64,000 bases of DNA from Acidobacteriota bacterium (GTDB taxonomy: Bacteria; Acidobacteriota; Terriglobia; Acidiferrales; UBA7541): contig JABCZG010000023.1 in the NCBI GenBank assembly GCA_013289835.1, positions 1 through 64,000 on the forward strand. Direction: 5' to 3'. The notes beneath the pieces were generated by a model, which saw only the letters and a list, made by a program, of their open reading frames with translations, had not been told where the DNA came from and ran no database searches. Numbering within the stretch: the stretch's first letter is position 1; every line of letters begins with the position of its first letter. Made by a program: the position numbers and the translations under genes. Positions 1 through 8,465 of this stretch are shown here, one piece after another.

Positions 1-47
1 CACCGGCTCCAAACGTCACGCTTATCGATCGCAGAAAGCCCAAATCG

Positions 48-260
48 TTGTCCTGGTCTCATGCCAACACCACCTTTACACAGCAGACTTACATCAGATG
101 GTGTTGCATCGACTTGTCGAATGCACCAGTCTTAACGGACTATTTAGAAGGAGGCGACACGCTGGATCAATTCCTGGAAGAGTACCCCAGCGTCAGCCGC
201 GAACTTGCCGTGGCCGCGATTGAGGAAGCACGGCTCAGCTTGATCGCCCGGCTGAAATGA
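48..260 (+). pseudogene. DUF433-type antitoxin remnant, frameshifted
   Basis: The C-terminal half (LTDYLEGGDTLDQFLEEYP followed by a helix ending in LSLIARLK) matches the usual end of DUF433 antitoxins, which pair with DUF5615 PIN-like toxins. The N-terminal half of this frame is not DUF433-like. The frame starting at ATG 61 instead reads DGVASTCRM just before the PV-LTDYLEGG region, resembling the family's GTRVPV segment. I infer an ancestral gene broken by a small indel near position 121. The stop overlaps the next start by ATGA, as in intact pairs. A real 70-residue protein from this frame is possible but less likely. Confidence 0.5.
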
Positions 261-325
261 GAATTTTGACTGACGAGTGCGCCCCGCGAGCGCTTAAGAA
301 GCACCTGATGAAGCCACCGGTCTGA
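257..325 (+). pseudogene. DUF5615 PIN-like toxin, N-terminal stub
   Basis: The ATG at 257 overlaps the upstream stop (ATGA). It begins MRILTDECAPRALKKHL, the characteristic start of DUF5615 PIN-like toxins, including the first acidic residues of the PIN active site. Homology ends after about 17-19 codons, where a REP-like palindrome (315-339) begins, and the frame stops at 323-325. About 90 residues of a normal toxin are missing. The adjacency of DUF433 and DUF5615 remnants supports a decayed toxin-antitoxin locus. The gene is too short to be functional. Confidence 0.55.
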
Positions 326-339
326 AGACCGGCCACTAC
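315..339 (+). repeat. REP-like palindromic repeat, copy 1
   Basis: This is a 25-base unit identical to 1651-1675. It has a 7-bp perfect stem (CCGGTCT/AGACCGG) around a GA dinucleotide, followed by a GCCACTAC tail. It abuts the truncated DUF5615 stub. Both copies flank the MarC and zinc-protein genes. Confidence 0.75.
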
Positions 340-358
340 AAGGGCAAAAAAGCCATGG

Positions 359-1018
359 TCAGGCAATATGCAGGGTCACTGACTCGAGCAAGGCTTTGAT
401 GCCGTTCCAGGCGATCTGGACACCGATACAAACCAGGAAAAACGAGGACAATTGAGTGATTACGGTCATGCCCGTTGCTCCCAGGATTTGCGCCAAGCGG
501 TCGGCAAATCCGTAGCAGAGCCAAATGCTGATGGCGATCAAGACCAAACCGAGGAGTGCAGCCGAGATTGTCAATGGATTGTACGCGTGATGGTGGGCGG
601 CGTTGGCACCCAGGGTGATGGCCACGGAGATGGATCCGGGGCCTACGGTGAGAGGCATCGTCAAGGGATAGAAGGCCTGGTGGAAGGTGTCCTGTGGCTG
701 GACGGTTCTGTGCACGTCGTGTTTTTCGTCGTCACGCTGCTTGAGCAGCGTCCACCCTGTGGCGATGACGATGAGGCCTCCGCCGACCTGCACGACTGGC
801 AGCGAAATGCCAAAAAAGGCGAGCACGTATGTCCCAACAAAGTACGACCCCACCAGCAAGAAAAAACTGTTCATGGCAATGCGCCATGACAATGCTTTTC
901 GCGCTTCCGGCGCGTATTCCCTAGTCAGCGCCAGAAAGAAGGGGCTGCCTCCGAGCGGGTCCACGATGGGGAAAAGCGCAACGAGGACCAGGAGCAGATT
1001 TTTCGCCGCGTCTTGCAT
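359..1018 (-). CDS. MarC family integral membrane protein
   Basis: The 219-residue protein has six hydrophobic segments and the family signature near the N-terminus (LFPIVDPLGGSPFFLAL). A central PLTMPLTVGPGSIS motif is typical of the second MarC/UPF0056 repeat. Members sit in the inner membrane; their transported substrate is not established, and the original link to multiple antibiotic resistance has been questioned. The start has a plausible GGAGAG upstream. It is followed on the same strand by the REP-interrupted toxin-antitoxin debris. Length and motif order are normal, so the gene is probably functional. Confidence 0.9.
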   Translation of the reverse strand: MQDAAKNLLLVLVALFPIVDPLGGSPFFLALTREYAPEARKALSWRIAMNSFFLLVGSYFVGTYVLAFFGISLPVVQVGGGLIVIATGWTLLKQRDDEKHDVHRTVQPQDTFHQAFYPLTMPLTVGPGSISVAITLGANAAHHHAYNPLTISAALLGLVLIAISIWLCYGFADRLAQILGATGMTVITQLSSFFLVCIGVQIAWNGIKALLESVTLHIA

Positions 1019-1086
1019 GGGTTCGGTAACTTCTCTCCCGGAGTGAAATTCCGCGCAACGGCATCGCTATTATAGCGGGTAGAGGC

Positions 1087-1356
1087 TCAGCCATTGCCCA
1101 GTTCCGCGGATTGAGAGCGTTCCAGCATCCGGCAGGTGACTTCGGAAAATTCAGATACTAATGCGTTTGTACTCCTCCCGGCAAATGTTGCGGCGTCTAT
1201 CTCCGTACTTAACAGGATGGCCGTGGCCAAGTCTGCGCTGCACTCCAGACAGCATTTGTCTGTTCTTCCAGGAAGCTCGCATAATGGCTCGATACGGCCA
1301 CAAACACTACACTGCGCAATGGAATCCTGCTCTGTCCCCTTTGGACCCGTTGACAT
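1087..1356 (-). CDS. Small cysteine-rich (zinc-ribbon-like) protein
   Basis: This 89-residue protein has a CSVC pair followed about 22 residues later by CCLEC, a probable four-cysteine zinc knuckle. The C-terminal half is helical (LVSEFSEVTCRMLER). I chose ATG 1356 rather than the in-frame ATG at 1383 because GGGGAGGG lies 7 bases upstream of it. No family is recognised with confidence; similar short cysteine-knuckle proteins occur in acidobacterial genomes. The function is unknown. Confidence 0.6.
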   Translation of the reverse strand: MSTGPKGTEQDSIAQCSVCGRIEPLCELPGRTDKCCLECSADLATAILLSTEIDAATFAGRSTNALVSEFSEVTCRMLERSQSAELGNG

Positions 1357-1383
1357 GATAAACCCTCCCCTAGCAACCGTCAT

Positions 1384-1701
1384 TTCAGATGGTAAGGAAA
1401 GGACTTTGAGGAAATCCTGAGGCTTTTATTAGGAAAGCATGAAGCCGAAATGGCGGGCTGCAGGCCTTGCCACTACGCGAGGCGAAGCGGCTTGCCTCGT
1501 CGGCTGCGCGGGTATAGGCTTTTCGTGGCGGCAGGCTCGCGCCTGGCGGGGCTTGCCTTCGGCGACGACAGGGTAAAAGGGGTTTTATCCTGCACACTTC
1601 TTCGCCGAGAAGCACGGGTCTTCCCGGCGGAAAACGCCGGGACCGAAACGCACCGGTCTGAAGACCGGCCACTACGGGCACGGAAAGAGGAGGAAAGCAA
1701 A
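1384..1701. other. Intergenic region rich in hairpins
   Basis: There is no convincing gene here; open frames on both strands are arginine- and proline-rich shadows. The region has at least two clear hairpins. One is an 8-bp stem TCCCGGCG/CGCCGGGA at 1622-1642 with a GAAAA loop; the other is the REP copy at 1651-1675. A weaker GGGTAAAA...TTTTATCC pair lies near 1570-1590. It forms the leader region of the aldehyde dehydrogenase gene. I see no obvious sigma-70 promoter. Confidence 0.5.
1651..1675 (+). repeat. REP-like palindromic repeat, copy 2
   Basis: This is identical over 25 bases to 315-339 and in the same orientation. It ends 27 bases before the aldehyde dehydrogenase start codon, so it would lie in that gene's 5' leader. 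Confidence 0.75.
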
Positions 1702-3177
1702 ATGGCTACGGCGACGGCGGTATTGGAAAAGAATGTCAAGATTGGACCGACGAAATTACTGATCAATGGGAAATGGGTGGACAGCGCTTCGGGGAAAACT
1801 TTCCCGACGGTTAATCCTTCGACGGGAGAAGTGATTACGCAGGTGGCGGAGGCGGACGCTGCGGATGTGGACAAGGCGGTGGCGGCGGCGCGCGCGGCGT
1901 TTGACAAGGGCGCGTGGAGGAAGATGAGCGCGTCGCAGCGCGGCGTGCTGATGAACAAGCTGGCGGACTTGATGGAGAAGCATGCGGATGAGCTGGCGCA
2001 ACTGGAGGCGCTGGATAACGGGAAGCCGTATCACGTGGCGCGGGCGGCGGATGTTCCGCTGACGATTGCGTGCTACCGATATTTCGCAGGGTGGGCGGAC
2101 AAGAATCAGGGGAAGACGATTCCTGTTAACGGCAACTATTTCTGCTACACCAAGCATGAACCGGTGGGCGTGGTGGGGCAGATTATTCCGTGGAATTTTC
2201 CGCTGTTGATGCAGGCGTGGAAGCTGGGGCCGGCGCTGTCGACGGGTTGCACGGTGGTGATGAAGCCGGCGGAACAGACGCCGCTAACGGCACTGATGGT
2301 GGGTGAATTGATGCTGGAGGCGGGGTTCCCCGAAGGCGTGGTGAATTTGCTGCCGGGATACGGACCGACGGCCGGAGCTGCGATTGCGCGGCACATGGAC
2401 GTGGACAAGGTGGCGTTCACGGGCTCGACGGAAGTGGGACATCTGATCATGCGGGCGGCGGCGGACACGAACTTGAAGCGCGTGACGCTGGAGCTGGGCG
2501 GGAAGAGCCCGAACATCGTGTTCGCGGATGCAGACATGGATGAGGCGATCGAGGGCGCGCACTTTGCGTTATTCTTCAACCAGGGGCAGTGCTGCTGCGC
2601 GGGTTCGCGGCTGTATGTGGAAGAGAAGGCGTATGACGAATTCGTGGAGAAGAGCGCGGCGCGGGCGAAGAAGCGCACGGTGGGCAATCCGTTCGACAAG
2701 ACTACGGAGCAGGGGCCGCAGGTGGATCAAGACCAATTTAATAAGGTGATGGGATACATTGACTCCGGGAAGCAGGAAAAAGCCAAGCTGGTGGCGGGCG
2801 GCAACCGCGTGGGCAACAAGGGCTACTTCATCGAGCCGACGGTGTTTGCCGACGTGCAAGACAATATGAAGATCGCGCAGGAAGAGATCTTCGGGCCGGT
2901 CATGTCCATTCTGAAGTTCAGGGACATGAGCGAGGTGGTGGAGCGGGCGAACAAGTCGGTGTATGGGCTCGCGGCGGCAGTGTGGACGAAGGACATCAAG
3001 AAGGCGCATAAGATCGCCGATAGCGTGCGCGCGGGGACGGTGTGGGTGAATTGCTACGACGTGTTCGATGCGGGCGCGCCATTCGGCGGGTTCAAGCAGT
3101 CGGGGATCGGGCGCGAGCTGGGCGAGTACGGGCTGGCGAATTACACCGAGGTGAAGACCGTCACCGTAAAACTATGA
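1702..3177 (+). CDS. NAD(P)-dependent aldehyde dehydrogenase (ALDH1/2-like)
   Basis: The 491-residue protein oxidises an aldehyde to the carboxylic acid with NAD(P)+. The cofactor and catalytic landmarks are all present: PWNFPLLM near 170, KPAEQTP, the FTGSTEVG glycine motif, general-base Glu264 in ELGGKSPN, and nucleophile Cys298 in the QCCCAGS triplet typical of ALDH1/2. The ATG at 1702 follows AGAGGAGGAAAGC. The open frame extends upstream to 1450, but that part is low-complexity and lies in hairpins. The substrate cannot be read from sequence; acetaldehyde, betaine aldehyde and related substrates are possible. The GH5 gene's ATG overlaps its stop. Confidence 0.93.
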   Translation: MATATAVLEKNVKIGPTKLLINGKWVDSASGKTFPTVNPSTGEVITQVAEADAADVDKAVAAARAAFDKGAWRKMSASQRGVLMNKLADLMEKHADELAQLEALDNGKPYHVARAADVPLTIACYRYFAGWADKNQGKTIPVNGNYFCYTKHEPVGVVGQIIPWNFPLLMQAWKLGPALSTGCTVVMKPAEQTPLTALMVGELMLEAGFPEGVVNLLPGYGPTAGAAIARHMDVDKVAFTGSTEVGHLIMRAAADTNLKRVTLELGGKSPNIVFADADMDEAIEGAHFALFFNQGQCCCAGSRLYVEEKAYDEFVEKSAARAKKRTVGNPFDKTTEQGPQVDQDQFNKVMGYIDSGKQEKAKLVAGGNRVGNKGYFIEPTVFADVQDNMKIAQEEIFGPVMSILKFRDMSEVVERANKSVYGLAAAVWTKDIKKAHKIADSVRAGTVWVNCYDVFDAGAPFGGFKQSGIGRELGEYGLANYTEVKTVTVKL

Positions 3178-4379
3178 GGGGGACAAGACGATTCGAGGTA
3201 GCAATAGGGGCACGATTTATCGTGCCCCTATTTTTTCCGGCTGCACTGCTGCTCGGGGCGTTCTTTTTTGCGGAACCGGCGGGATTTGCGCAGGCCAATT
3301 CTGACGCCAGCCTGGCGCAGCGCCGGGCGACGCGTTTGCGTCACGGAATCAATTTGAGCGAATGGTTTGCGCAAGTTTACGACCAGAAGGGCTATGTCAA
3401 GGAGCACTTCGAAACGTGGAACACGGCGCAGGACATTGCGTTGATCAAGGCGATGGGATTCGATCACGTGCGGTTGAGCGTGAATCCGCAGCCGATGTTT
3501 CGGCGCGGACAGGCGGATGAGATTCCGGCGGATTATTTGGGATACCTGGATGCGGCGGTGAAGATGATTCTGGATCACGGGCTGGCGGTGATTATTGATG
3601 TGCATCCGGAGAGTGATTTCAAACAGAGGCTGGCGACGGACGATGGCTTTGTGGAGCAGTTCGAGGACTACTGGCGGGCGCTGGCGCGGCATTATTCGGC
3701 GCTGAATCCCGAGCTTGTTTTCTTTGAGGTGCTGAACGAGCCGGAATTCCACGATCGATTTCGCTGGGAGGGAGTGCAGACGAAGGTGGCAGTGGCGATT
3801 CGGGAAGGCGCGCCGCAGCACACGATCATTGTGGCGGGGGCGTTTTGGTCGTCGGAGAATGAGCTGCTGTTTTTTGATCCGCTGCGCGATTCGAACATCA
3901 TTTACAACTTTCACTTTTACGATCCGCACATTTTCACGCATCAGGGCGCGACGTGGAGTACGAATTATGTGCACTATCTGAAAGAGCTTCCCTACCCCTC
4001 GACGCCGGAGAACGTGCAAGCGGCGGCGGCGCTGATTCCCGACCCGGTGAACCGGTTGCAGGCGATTCATTACGGGCTGGATCGGTGGAACGCTGCGCGC
4101 ATGGAGGGAGAGATCGGGCAAGTGGGCGCGTGGGCCACACGATGGAATGTTCCGGTGACGTGCAACGAGTTTGGGGTTTATCGCAAGACGTCCAACCCGC
4201 AGGATCGCGCGGCGTGGATTTCCGATGTTCGAACGACGCTGGAAAAATATGGCATCGGGTGGACGATGTGGGATTACAGCGGCGGGTTCGGGGTGGTGAC
4301 GAAGGAGAACGGCAAGCCGGTGCCAGATGAGGTCACGCTGAAGGCGCTGGGATTGAAGATGCCTGCGGCGGGCCACTAG
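3174..4379 (+). CDS. Secreted GH5 family glycoside hydrolase (cellulase-like)
   Basis: The 401-residue protein starts with an arginine-containing N-region and a long hydrophobic signal peptide ending around ADPxxFAQA-like residues (LFFPAALLLGAFFFAE). The mature part has GH5 landmarks: RLSVNP on the third strand, acid/base Glu189 in VLNEPEF and nucleophile Glu332 in CNEFGVY, then WTMWDYSGGFG. It should hydrolyse beta-glucan-type polysaccharide outside the cytoplasm; the exact substrate is not readable. The ATG at 3174 overlaps the aldehyde dehydrogenase stop. A GTG at 3222, just after the palindrome, is an alternative start that keeps the signal core. Confidence 0.85.
   Translation: MRGTRRFEVAIGARFIVPLFFPAALLLGAFFFAEPAGFAQANSDASLAQRRATRLRHGINLSEWFAQVYDQKGYVKEHFETWNTAQDIALIKAMGFDHVRLSVNPQPMFRRGQADEIPADYLGYLDAAVKMILDHGLAVIIDVHPESDFKQRLATDDGFVEQFEDYWRALARHYSALNPELVFFEVLNEPEFHDRFRWEGVQTKVAVAIREGAPQHTIIVAGAFWSSENELLFFDPLRDSNIIYNFHFYDPHIFTHQGATWSTNYVHYLKELPYPSTPENVQAAAALIPDPVNRLQAIHYGLDRWNAARMEGEIGQVGAWATRWNVPVTCNEFGVYRKTSNPQDRAAWISDVRTTLEKYGIGWTMWDYSGGFGVVTKENGKPVPDEVTLKALGLKMPAAGH
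3203..3236 (+). terminator. Perfect 14-bp palindrome plus T-run inside the GH5 start region
   Basis: A 14-bp perfect stem (arms 3203-3216 and 3219-3232) with a two-base loop is followed by a T6 tract. It has the form of an intrinsic terminator for the aldehyde dehydrogenase transcript, yet it lies within the first codons of the GH5 frame. The arm AGGGGCACGAT is symmetric enough to be a dispersed palindromic repeat instead. Confidence 0.55.
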
Positions 4380-4416
4380 AACCGCCGCTACGGAAGAACT
4401 GTTCTACAATCGCGGC

Positions 4417-4905
4417 ATGGCGCTGACGCTGCGATCCTATGAGCCGCATGACTTCGCGGCACTTCATAAATTGGATCAGGCTTGCTTCCCTCCAGGGATC
4501 TCCTATTCGAAAAGCACGCTGCGGCATTTCTTGACGATGGCTTCGGCAGACTGCGTAGTGGCGATGGAAGATAGCCACGCTGCGGGATTCATTGTGTCCG
4601 AGGAAAATCCTCCGCTGGCGCACATTTTGACGCTGGATGTTGCCGAGACGCAGAGACGGCATGGGGTGGGCACGGCGCTGCTGGGGGAGCTGGAAACGAA
4701 CTTGGCGGCGCGTGGGGTGCGAACGATACTACTGGAAACGGCAATCGAGAATGACGCAGCGGTTGCCTTCTGGAAGCGGCACGGCTATCGTATCGAAGCA
4801 GTGTTGAAGCGCTATTACCTGGGCCGGCTAGACGCCTACGAAATGCGCAAACTCTTGCCTGCGCCGGCGCTCAGGACCAGCACGCACCCCGGAGAAAACA
4901 GTTGA
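4417..4905 (+). CDS. GNAT family N-acetyltransferase (RimI-like)
   Basis: The 162-residue protein has the GNAT fold signature. Beta4 (AHILTLDVAE) is followed by the acetyl-CoA pyrophosphate loop QRRHGVGTALL near residues 74-84, and the distal AVAFWKRHGYRIEAVLKRYY segment is typical of RimI-like ribosomal or protein N-terminal acetyltransferases. The C-terminus ends in a proline-rich tail. Its stop overlaps the TTG start of uppP, suggesting co-transcription. The precise acceptor is unknown; it could act on ribosomal protein S18 or another substrate. Confidence 0.85.
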   Translation: MALTLRSYEPHDFAALHKLDQACFPPGISYSKSTLRHFLTMASADCVVAMEDSHAAGFIVSEENPPLAHILTLDVAETQRRHGVGTALLGELETNLAARGVRTILLETAIENDAAVAFWKRHGYRIEAVLKRYYLGRLDAYEMRKLLPAPALRTSTHPGENS

Positions 4906-5816
4906 ACGATTATATTTTGTCCCTGCTGCTGGGAATTGTCGAAGGACTGACGGAATTTTTGCCGGTCAGCTCGACGGCGCATTTGCGCATAGCGGAAGCG
5001 CTCTTTCACAGCTTTGGATTAGCCCCGAGCATGGGCGCCGACAGCGGTTACTGGAAGATGTACACGATCGTGATTCAGTTGGGGGCAATCCTGTGCTTGC
5101 CAATTTATTTTCGCGAGCGGATTGCGAAACTGTTCGCCAGTTTTCCGGATGGCGAGCGTGGGGACCGGACATTTCTGACGCATCCGTTGAGCCTGGTGAT
5201 GGTAGCATTTGTGGTTACGGCAATTCCGGCGTTTTTGCTGACGAAAGTGATTGGGAAACATCTGGAGAGCCTGTACATCATAGGATGTTCCCTGTTGATC
5301 GGCGGATTGGTGATGTGGATCGTGGACGAGCTGAATTCCGAATCAGAGGCCGCGGGGCTCGGAGCAACGGGGACGCGCATTCGTACGTGGCATATCGAAG
5401 ATATGAGCATGGCGCAGGCAGTCTGGATTGGGGCGTGCCAGATTCTGTCGGCGGTGTTTCCGGGAACGTCGCGATCGATGTCCACCATTGCAGCGGGGCA
5501 GTTGGCGGGGATGTCGCGGGCGTCGGCACTGGAGTTTTCGTTTTTTCTTTCGATTCCGACGATGGTCGTGGCGACTTGTTATGATTTGCTGAAATCGTTG
5601 CGGGGCAAGGGCGAGAATGCGATCGGAGTGACACATATTGATCCGCACGGGTGGGTGGTGCTGGCGATCGGATTTGTGGTGTCGTTCATTGTGGCGTATG
5701 GGGCGGTGGCGTGGTTTTTGGCGTGGGTGAGGAAGCATGGGTTCGCTCCGTTTGCGATTTACCGGATTGTGGTTGGGACCGCGGTTCTGTATTGGGCCGC
5801 GCGAATGGGATTCTAG
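4902..5816 (+). CDS. uppP: Undecaprenyl-diphosphatase UppP (BacA)
   Basis: This integral membrane phosphatase of 304 residues recycles undecaprenyl pyrophosphate to the monophosphate carrier used for peptidoglycan and other envelope polymers. Both diagnostic segments are present: EGLTEFLPVSSTAHL near residues 13-27 and PGTSRSMSTIAAGQLAGMSR in the second half, carrying the catalytic Glu/His/Arg set. About eight hydrophobic helices are visible. The start is TTG at 4902, overlapping the GNAT stop, with GGAGA ten bases upstream. It is slightly longer than the E. coli protein because of a loop around residues 145-170. Confidence 0.95.
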   Translation: MNDYILSLLLGIVEGLTEFLPVSSTAHLRIAEALFHSFGLAPSMGADSGYWKMYTIVIQLGAILCLPIYFRERIAKLFASFPDGERGDRTFLTHPLSLVMVAFVVTAIPAFLLTKVIGKHLESLYIIGCSLLIGGLVMWIVDELNSESEAAGLGATGTRIRTWHIEDMSMAQAVWIGACQILSAVFPGTSRSMSTIAAGQLAGMSRASALEFSFFLSIPTMVVATCYDLLKSLRGKGENAIGVTHIDPHGWVVLAIGFVVSFIVAYGAVAWFLAWVRKHGFAPFAIYRIVVGTAVLYWAARMGF

Positions 5817-5883
5817 GTTGACGCGCGATTCAACTCCGCCGTTTTGCGGCCATCCTTGGTGACACACACTTTCAAAGTATTTG

Positions 5884-5911
5884 TTGTCTGGCCGACGCGG
5901 TTTGGTATGAT
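5884..5911 (+). promoter_or_regulatory. Probable sigma-70 promoter of ftsK (extended -10)
   Basis: TTGTCT (5884-5889), a 16-base spacer and TATGAT (5906-5911), preceded by TGG, make an extended -10 promoter about 95 bases before the ftsK start. It lies in the 188-base gap after uppP, which otherwise holds nothing I recognise. Confidence 0.5.
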
Positions 5912-6004
5912 TTCACTGTTTGAGCGTTCCTCCTGGCGGGATTGCGATAGCGCCGGCACCCGCCGCGACACTCAGCCTTCCCCAACAATGCTGAGGAGAG
6001 ACTT

Positions 6005-8407
6005 GTGCGCTTTCTGACTCCAACTGAAAATAAGCGGCTCAACGAGCTGATCGGGTTTTTGTGTGTCACGCTGGCGGTATTGATGGCGCTGGCGTTGCTG
6101 TCGTATTCGCCGAAGGATACGGCGTTCAATGTGAGCGCTCCGCCGCCGGACGGAAGCCCGGCACGCAATTGGATTGGGCCGGCCGGCGCGTACGGGTCGG
6201 ACATCCTTTTCCAGATCTTTGGATTCGCAGCCTTTCTGTTGCCGGCGGCGATTCTAGTGCTGGGGTGGAGATGGTTCCGCAGCCGGACGATTGATTCGCA
6301 GACGGCGACGCTCGTTGGCTACGGACTGCTGCTGCTGTCACTGCCTTCCCTGCTCTCTCTGTGGCACTTTCCCGAGGTGCGCGGCGCGGTTCCTCCCGGT
6401 GGATTCCTGGGGACTTTGATTTCCGGGGGGTTGCGCACGGGGTTCAATTTGTGGGGCGCGAATCTTGTAGCCGTGGCGTTGCTGGTGACGGCGGTGTTCA
6501 TGACCACGCGCTTTTCGTTCTCCGGCGCGCATGCTTGGGCGCACGGTCCGAAGGGGCCGATTGGCGCGGTCGAAAAGCTTGGCATTTTGCAGAAGGCGCA
6601 GGCGCGGTGGCACGCTTGGCGTGAAGAGCGCGAGCAGCAGCGCATGAGACGGCGAGTGGAAGAGTCGCGGCTCACGGGGCGCAAGTCTGTGCCGCTGCAA
6701 TCGTTTGGAAAGGCCGAACCGCTGGACGAGCCTGGCAAGACAATTCGGCTTGCTGATGCCAGCGACATTTTCAAGAGGAAGACCGAAGTCGAGGAAGATG
6801 AGGAAGAGGAGGAAGCAAAGGACGCTGCCCATAAGGCCCCGATTTTTGTTTTCAACCGCGAAGCGGAAAAACCGGCAGCGAAAAAGGTCGGAGAGCCCAA
6901 GATTGCGAAGGGTCATCCGAACTACAGACTTCCTTCGCCGACGCTGCTGCGCGAGGGCGAGCGCAGCCATAAATTGGATGAAGCGGAACTGAAGGACCGC
7001 GCGCGGGCGATCGAGGAGAAGTGCCTGGAGTTCGACATAGCAGGGCGCGTGACGCAGATTAATCCTGGTCCGGTGGTGACCACGTTCGAATTCAAGCCCG
7101 AGGCGGGCATTAAATACAGCCGGATTACCGGGCTGACCGAGGACCTTTGCCTTGCGTTGCAGGCGGAATCGATTCTGATTGAGCGCATTCCGGGAAAGTC
7201 CACGATCGGGATCGAGGTGCCCAATCTGAACCGGCAGACCATCGCGCTGCGGGAAATTATCGAGGCGCCGGAATTTATTAATTCGCCCAGCAAGCTCACG
7301 CTGGCGATGGGGCGCGATTTGCACGGGCGCATGCGCGTGACGGACCTGGCGGCGATGCCACACTTACTGATTGCGGGTTCCACCGGAACGGGCAAGAGCG
7401 TTTTCATCAATTCGCTGATGATGTCCATTCTGTATAAGGCGAGCCCGGAAGAAGTGAAGATGGTGCTGGTGGATCCGAAGCGGTTGGAGCTGAACCTTTA
7501 CGAAAATATTCCACACTTGATTGCGCCGGTGGTGACCGATCCGAAGATCGCTTCGAACGTGCTGCGGAATGCTACCCGCGAAATGGAGAACCGCTTGAAG
7601 CTGCTGGCGCAGCGCGGCGTTCGAAACATCGACCAGTACAACCGCACGTTCAAGAAGGAGCAGTCGCTTTCGCTGTTCGACAATCTCGAAGAGACGGAGC
7701 ACAAGCCGCTTCCCTACTTGATCATCGTGATTGACGAATTGGCGGACCTGATGATGGTGGATACCAATAACGTCGAGGAATCCATCACACGGCTGGCGCA
7801 GATGGCGCGCGCGGTGGGCATTCATCTGATTCTGGCGACACAGCGGCCGTCGGTAGACGTGATTACCGGGTTGATTAAGGCGAACTTCCCTGCCCGCATA
7901 TCCTTCCGGGTAGCCAGCAAGGTGGACTCGCGGACGATTCTTGATTCGAACGGCTCGGAATCGCTGCTTGGGAAGGGCGACATGCTGTATCTGCCCGCCG
8001 GTTCGGCGCGGCTGCATCGCATTCACGGGCCGCTCGTTACCGAGGACGAGATCACTGCGGTGTGCGATTTCTGGCGTCAGCAAGCGCAGGCTAAGTATCA
8101 GGAAGAACTGCTCGAAGCACCGAAGGATGAAAACGGCAAGGTGGAGGGTGAGGCCGAGGGCGATCCTGAGGGGGCGGAGGACGTTGACGACGACCTCTAC
8201 CAGGACGCGATTCGTGTGGTGTGCGATGCAGGGCGCGCTTCAACTTCCACGCTCCAACGTCGCTTGCGCATTGGCTACGGCCGCGCCGCGCGCTTGATTG
8301 ACCTCATGGAAAAGGACGGCATCGTCGGGCCACCGGACGGCACCAAGCCGCGCGAGGTTCTCAAGAACCGCAACTGGATGCGGGAGTTCGATCAATCTTC
8401 AGAGTGA
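6005..8407 (+). CDS. ftsK: DNA translocase FtsK/SpoIIIE
   Basis: The 800-residue septal DNA pump segregates chromosome termini during division. Four hydrophobic helices occupy residues 15-170. They are followed by a charged, glutamate-rich linker (about 200-300) and the motor domain, with Walker A GSTGTGKS at 458-465 and the DPKRLELNLY and VIDELADLMM (Walker B) motifs. The C-terminal winged-helix gamma domain (RASTSTLQRRLRIGYGRAAR) reads KOPS polarity sites. The start is GTG at 6005, with CTGAGGAGA upstream. The linker is short, similar to SpoIIIE-size members. It lies just upstream of the tRNA-Phe integration site. Confidence 0.95.
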   Translation: MRFLTPTENKRLNELIGFLCVTLAVLMALALLSYSPKDTAFNVSAPPPDGSPARNWIGPAGAYGSDILFQIFGFAAFLLPAAILVLGWRWFRSRTIDSQTATLVGYGLLLLSLPSLLSLWHFPEVRGAVPPGGFLGTLISGGLRTGFNLWGANLVAVALLVTAVFMTTRFSFSGAHAWAHGPKGPIGAVEKLGILQKAQARWHAWREEREQQRMRRRVEESRLTGRKSVPLQSFGKAEPLDEPGKTIRLADASDIFKRKTEVEEDEEEEEAKDAAHKAPIFVFNREAEKPAAKKVGEPKIAKGHPNYRLPSPTLLREGERSHKLDEAELKDRARAIEEKCLEFDIAGRVTQINPGPVVTTFEFKPEAGIKYSRITGLTEDLCLALQAESILIERIPGKSTIGIEVPNLNRQTIALREIIEAPEFINSPSKLTLAMGRDLHGRMRVTDLAAMPHLLIAGSTGTGKSVFINSLMMSILYKASPEEVKMVLVDPKRLELNLYENIPHLIAPVVTDPKIASNVLRNATREMENRLKLLAQRGVRNIDQYNRTFKKEQSLSLFDNLEETEHKPLPYLIIVIDELADLMMVDTNNVEESITRLAQMARAVGIHLILATQRPSVDVITGLIKANFPARISFRVASKVDSRTILDSNGSESLLGKGDMLYLPAGSARLHRIHGPLVTEDEITAVCDFWRQQAQAKYQEELLEAPKDENGKVEGEAEGDPEGAEDVDDDLYQDAIRVVCDAGRASTSTLQRRLRIGYGRAARLIDLMEKDGIVGPPDGTKPREVLKNRNWMREFDQSSE

Positions 8408-8465
8408 TCTGCGGGCTATTTTTGGTGGGTCAGTTTCGCCGTGAATAGCGCGTTAGCATAAAGTT

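Noticed and set aside
1450..1701. N-terminal extension of aldehyde dehydrogenase
   Set aside because: The region has no family similarity, contains hairpins and a REP copy, and a strong ribosome site precedes ATG 1702.
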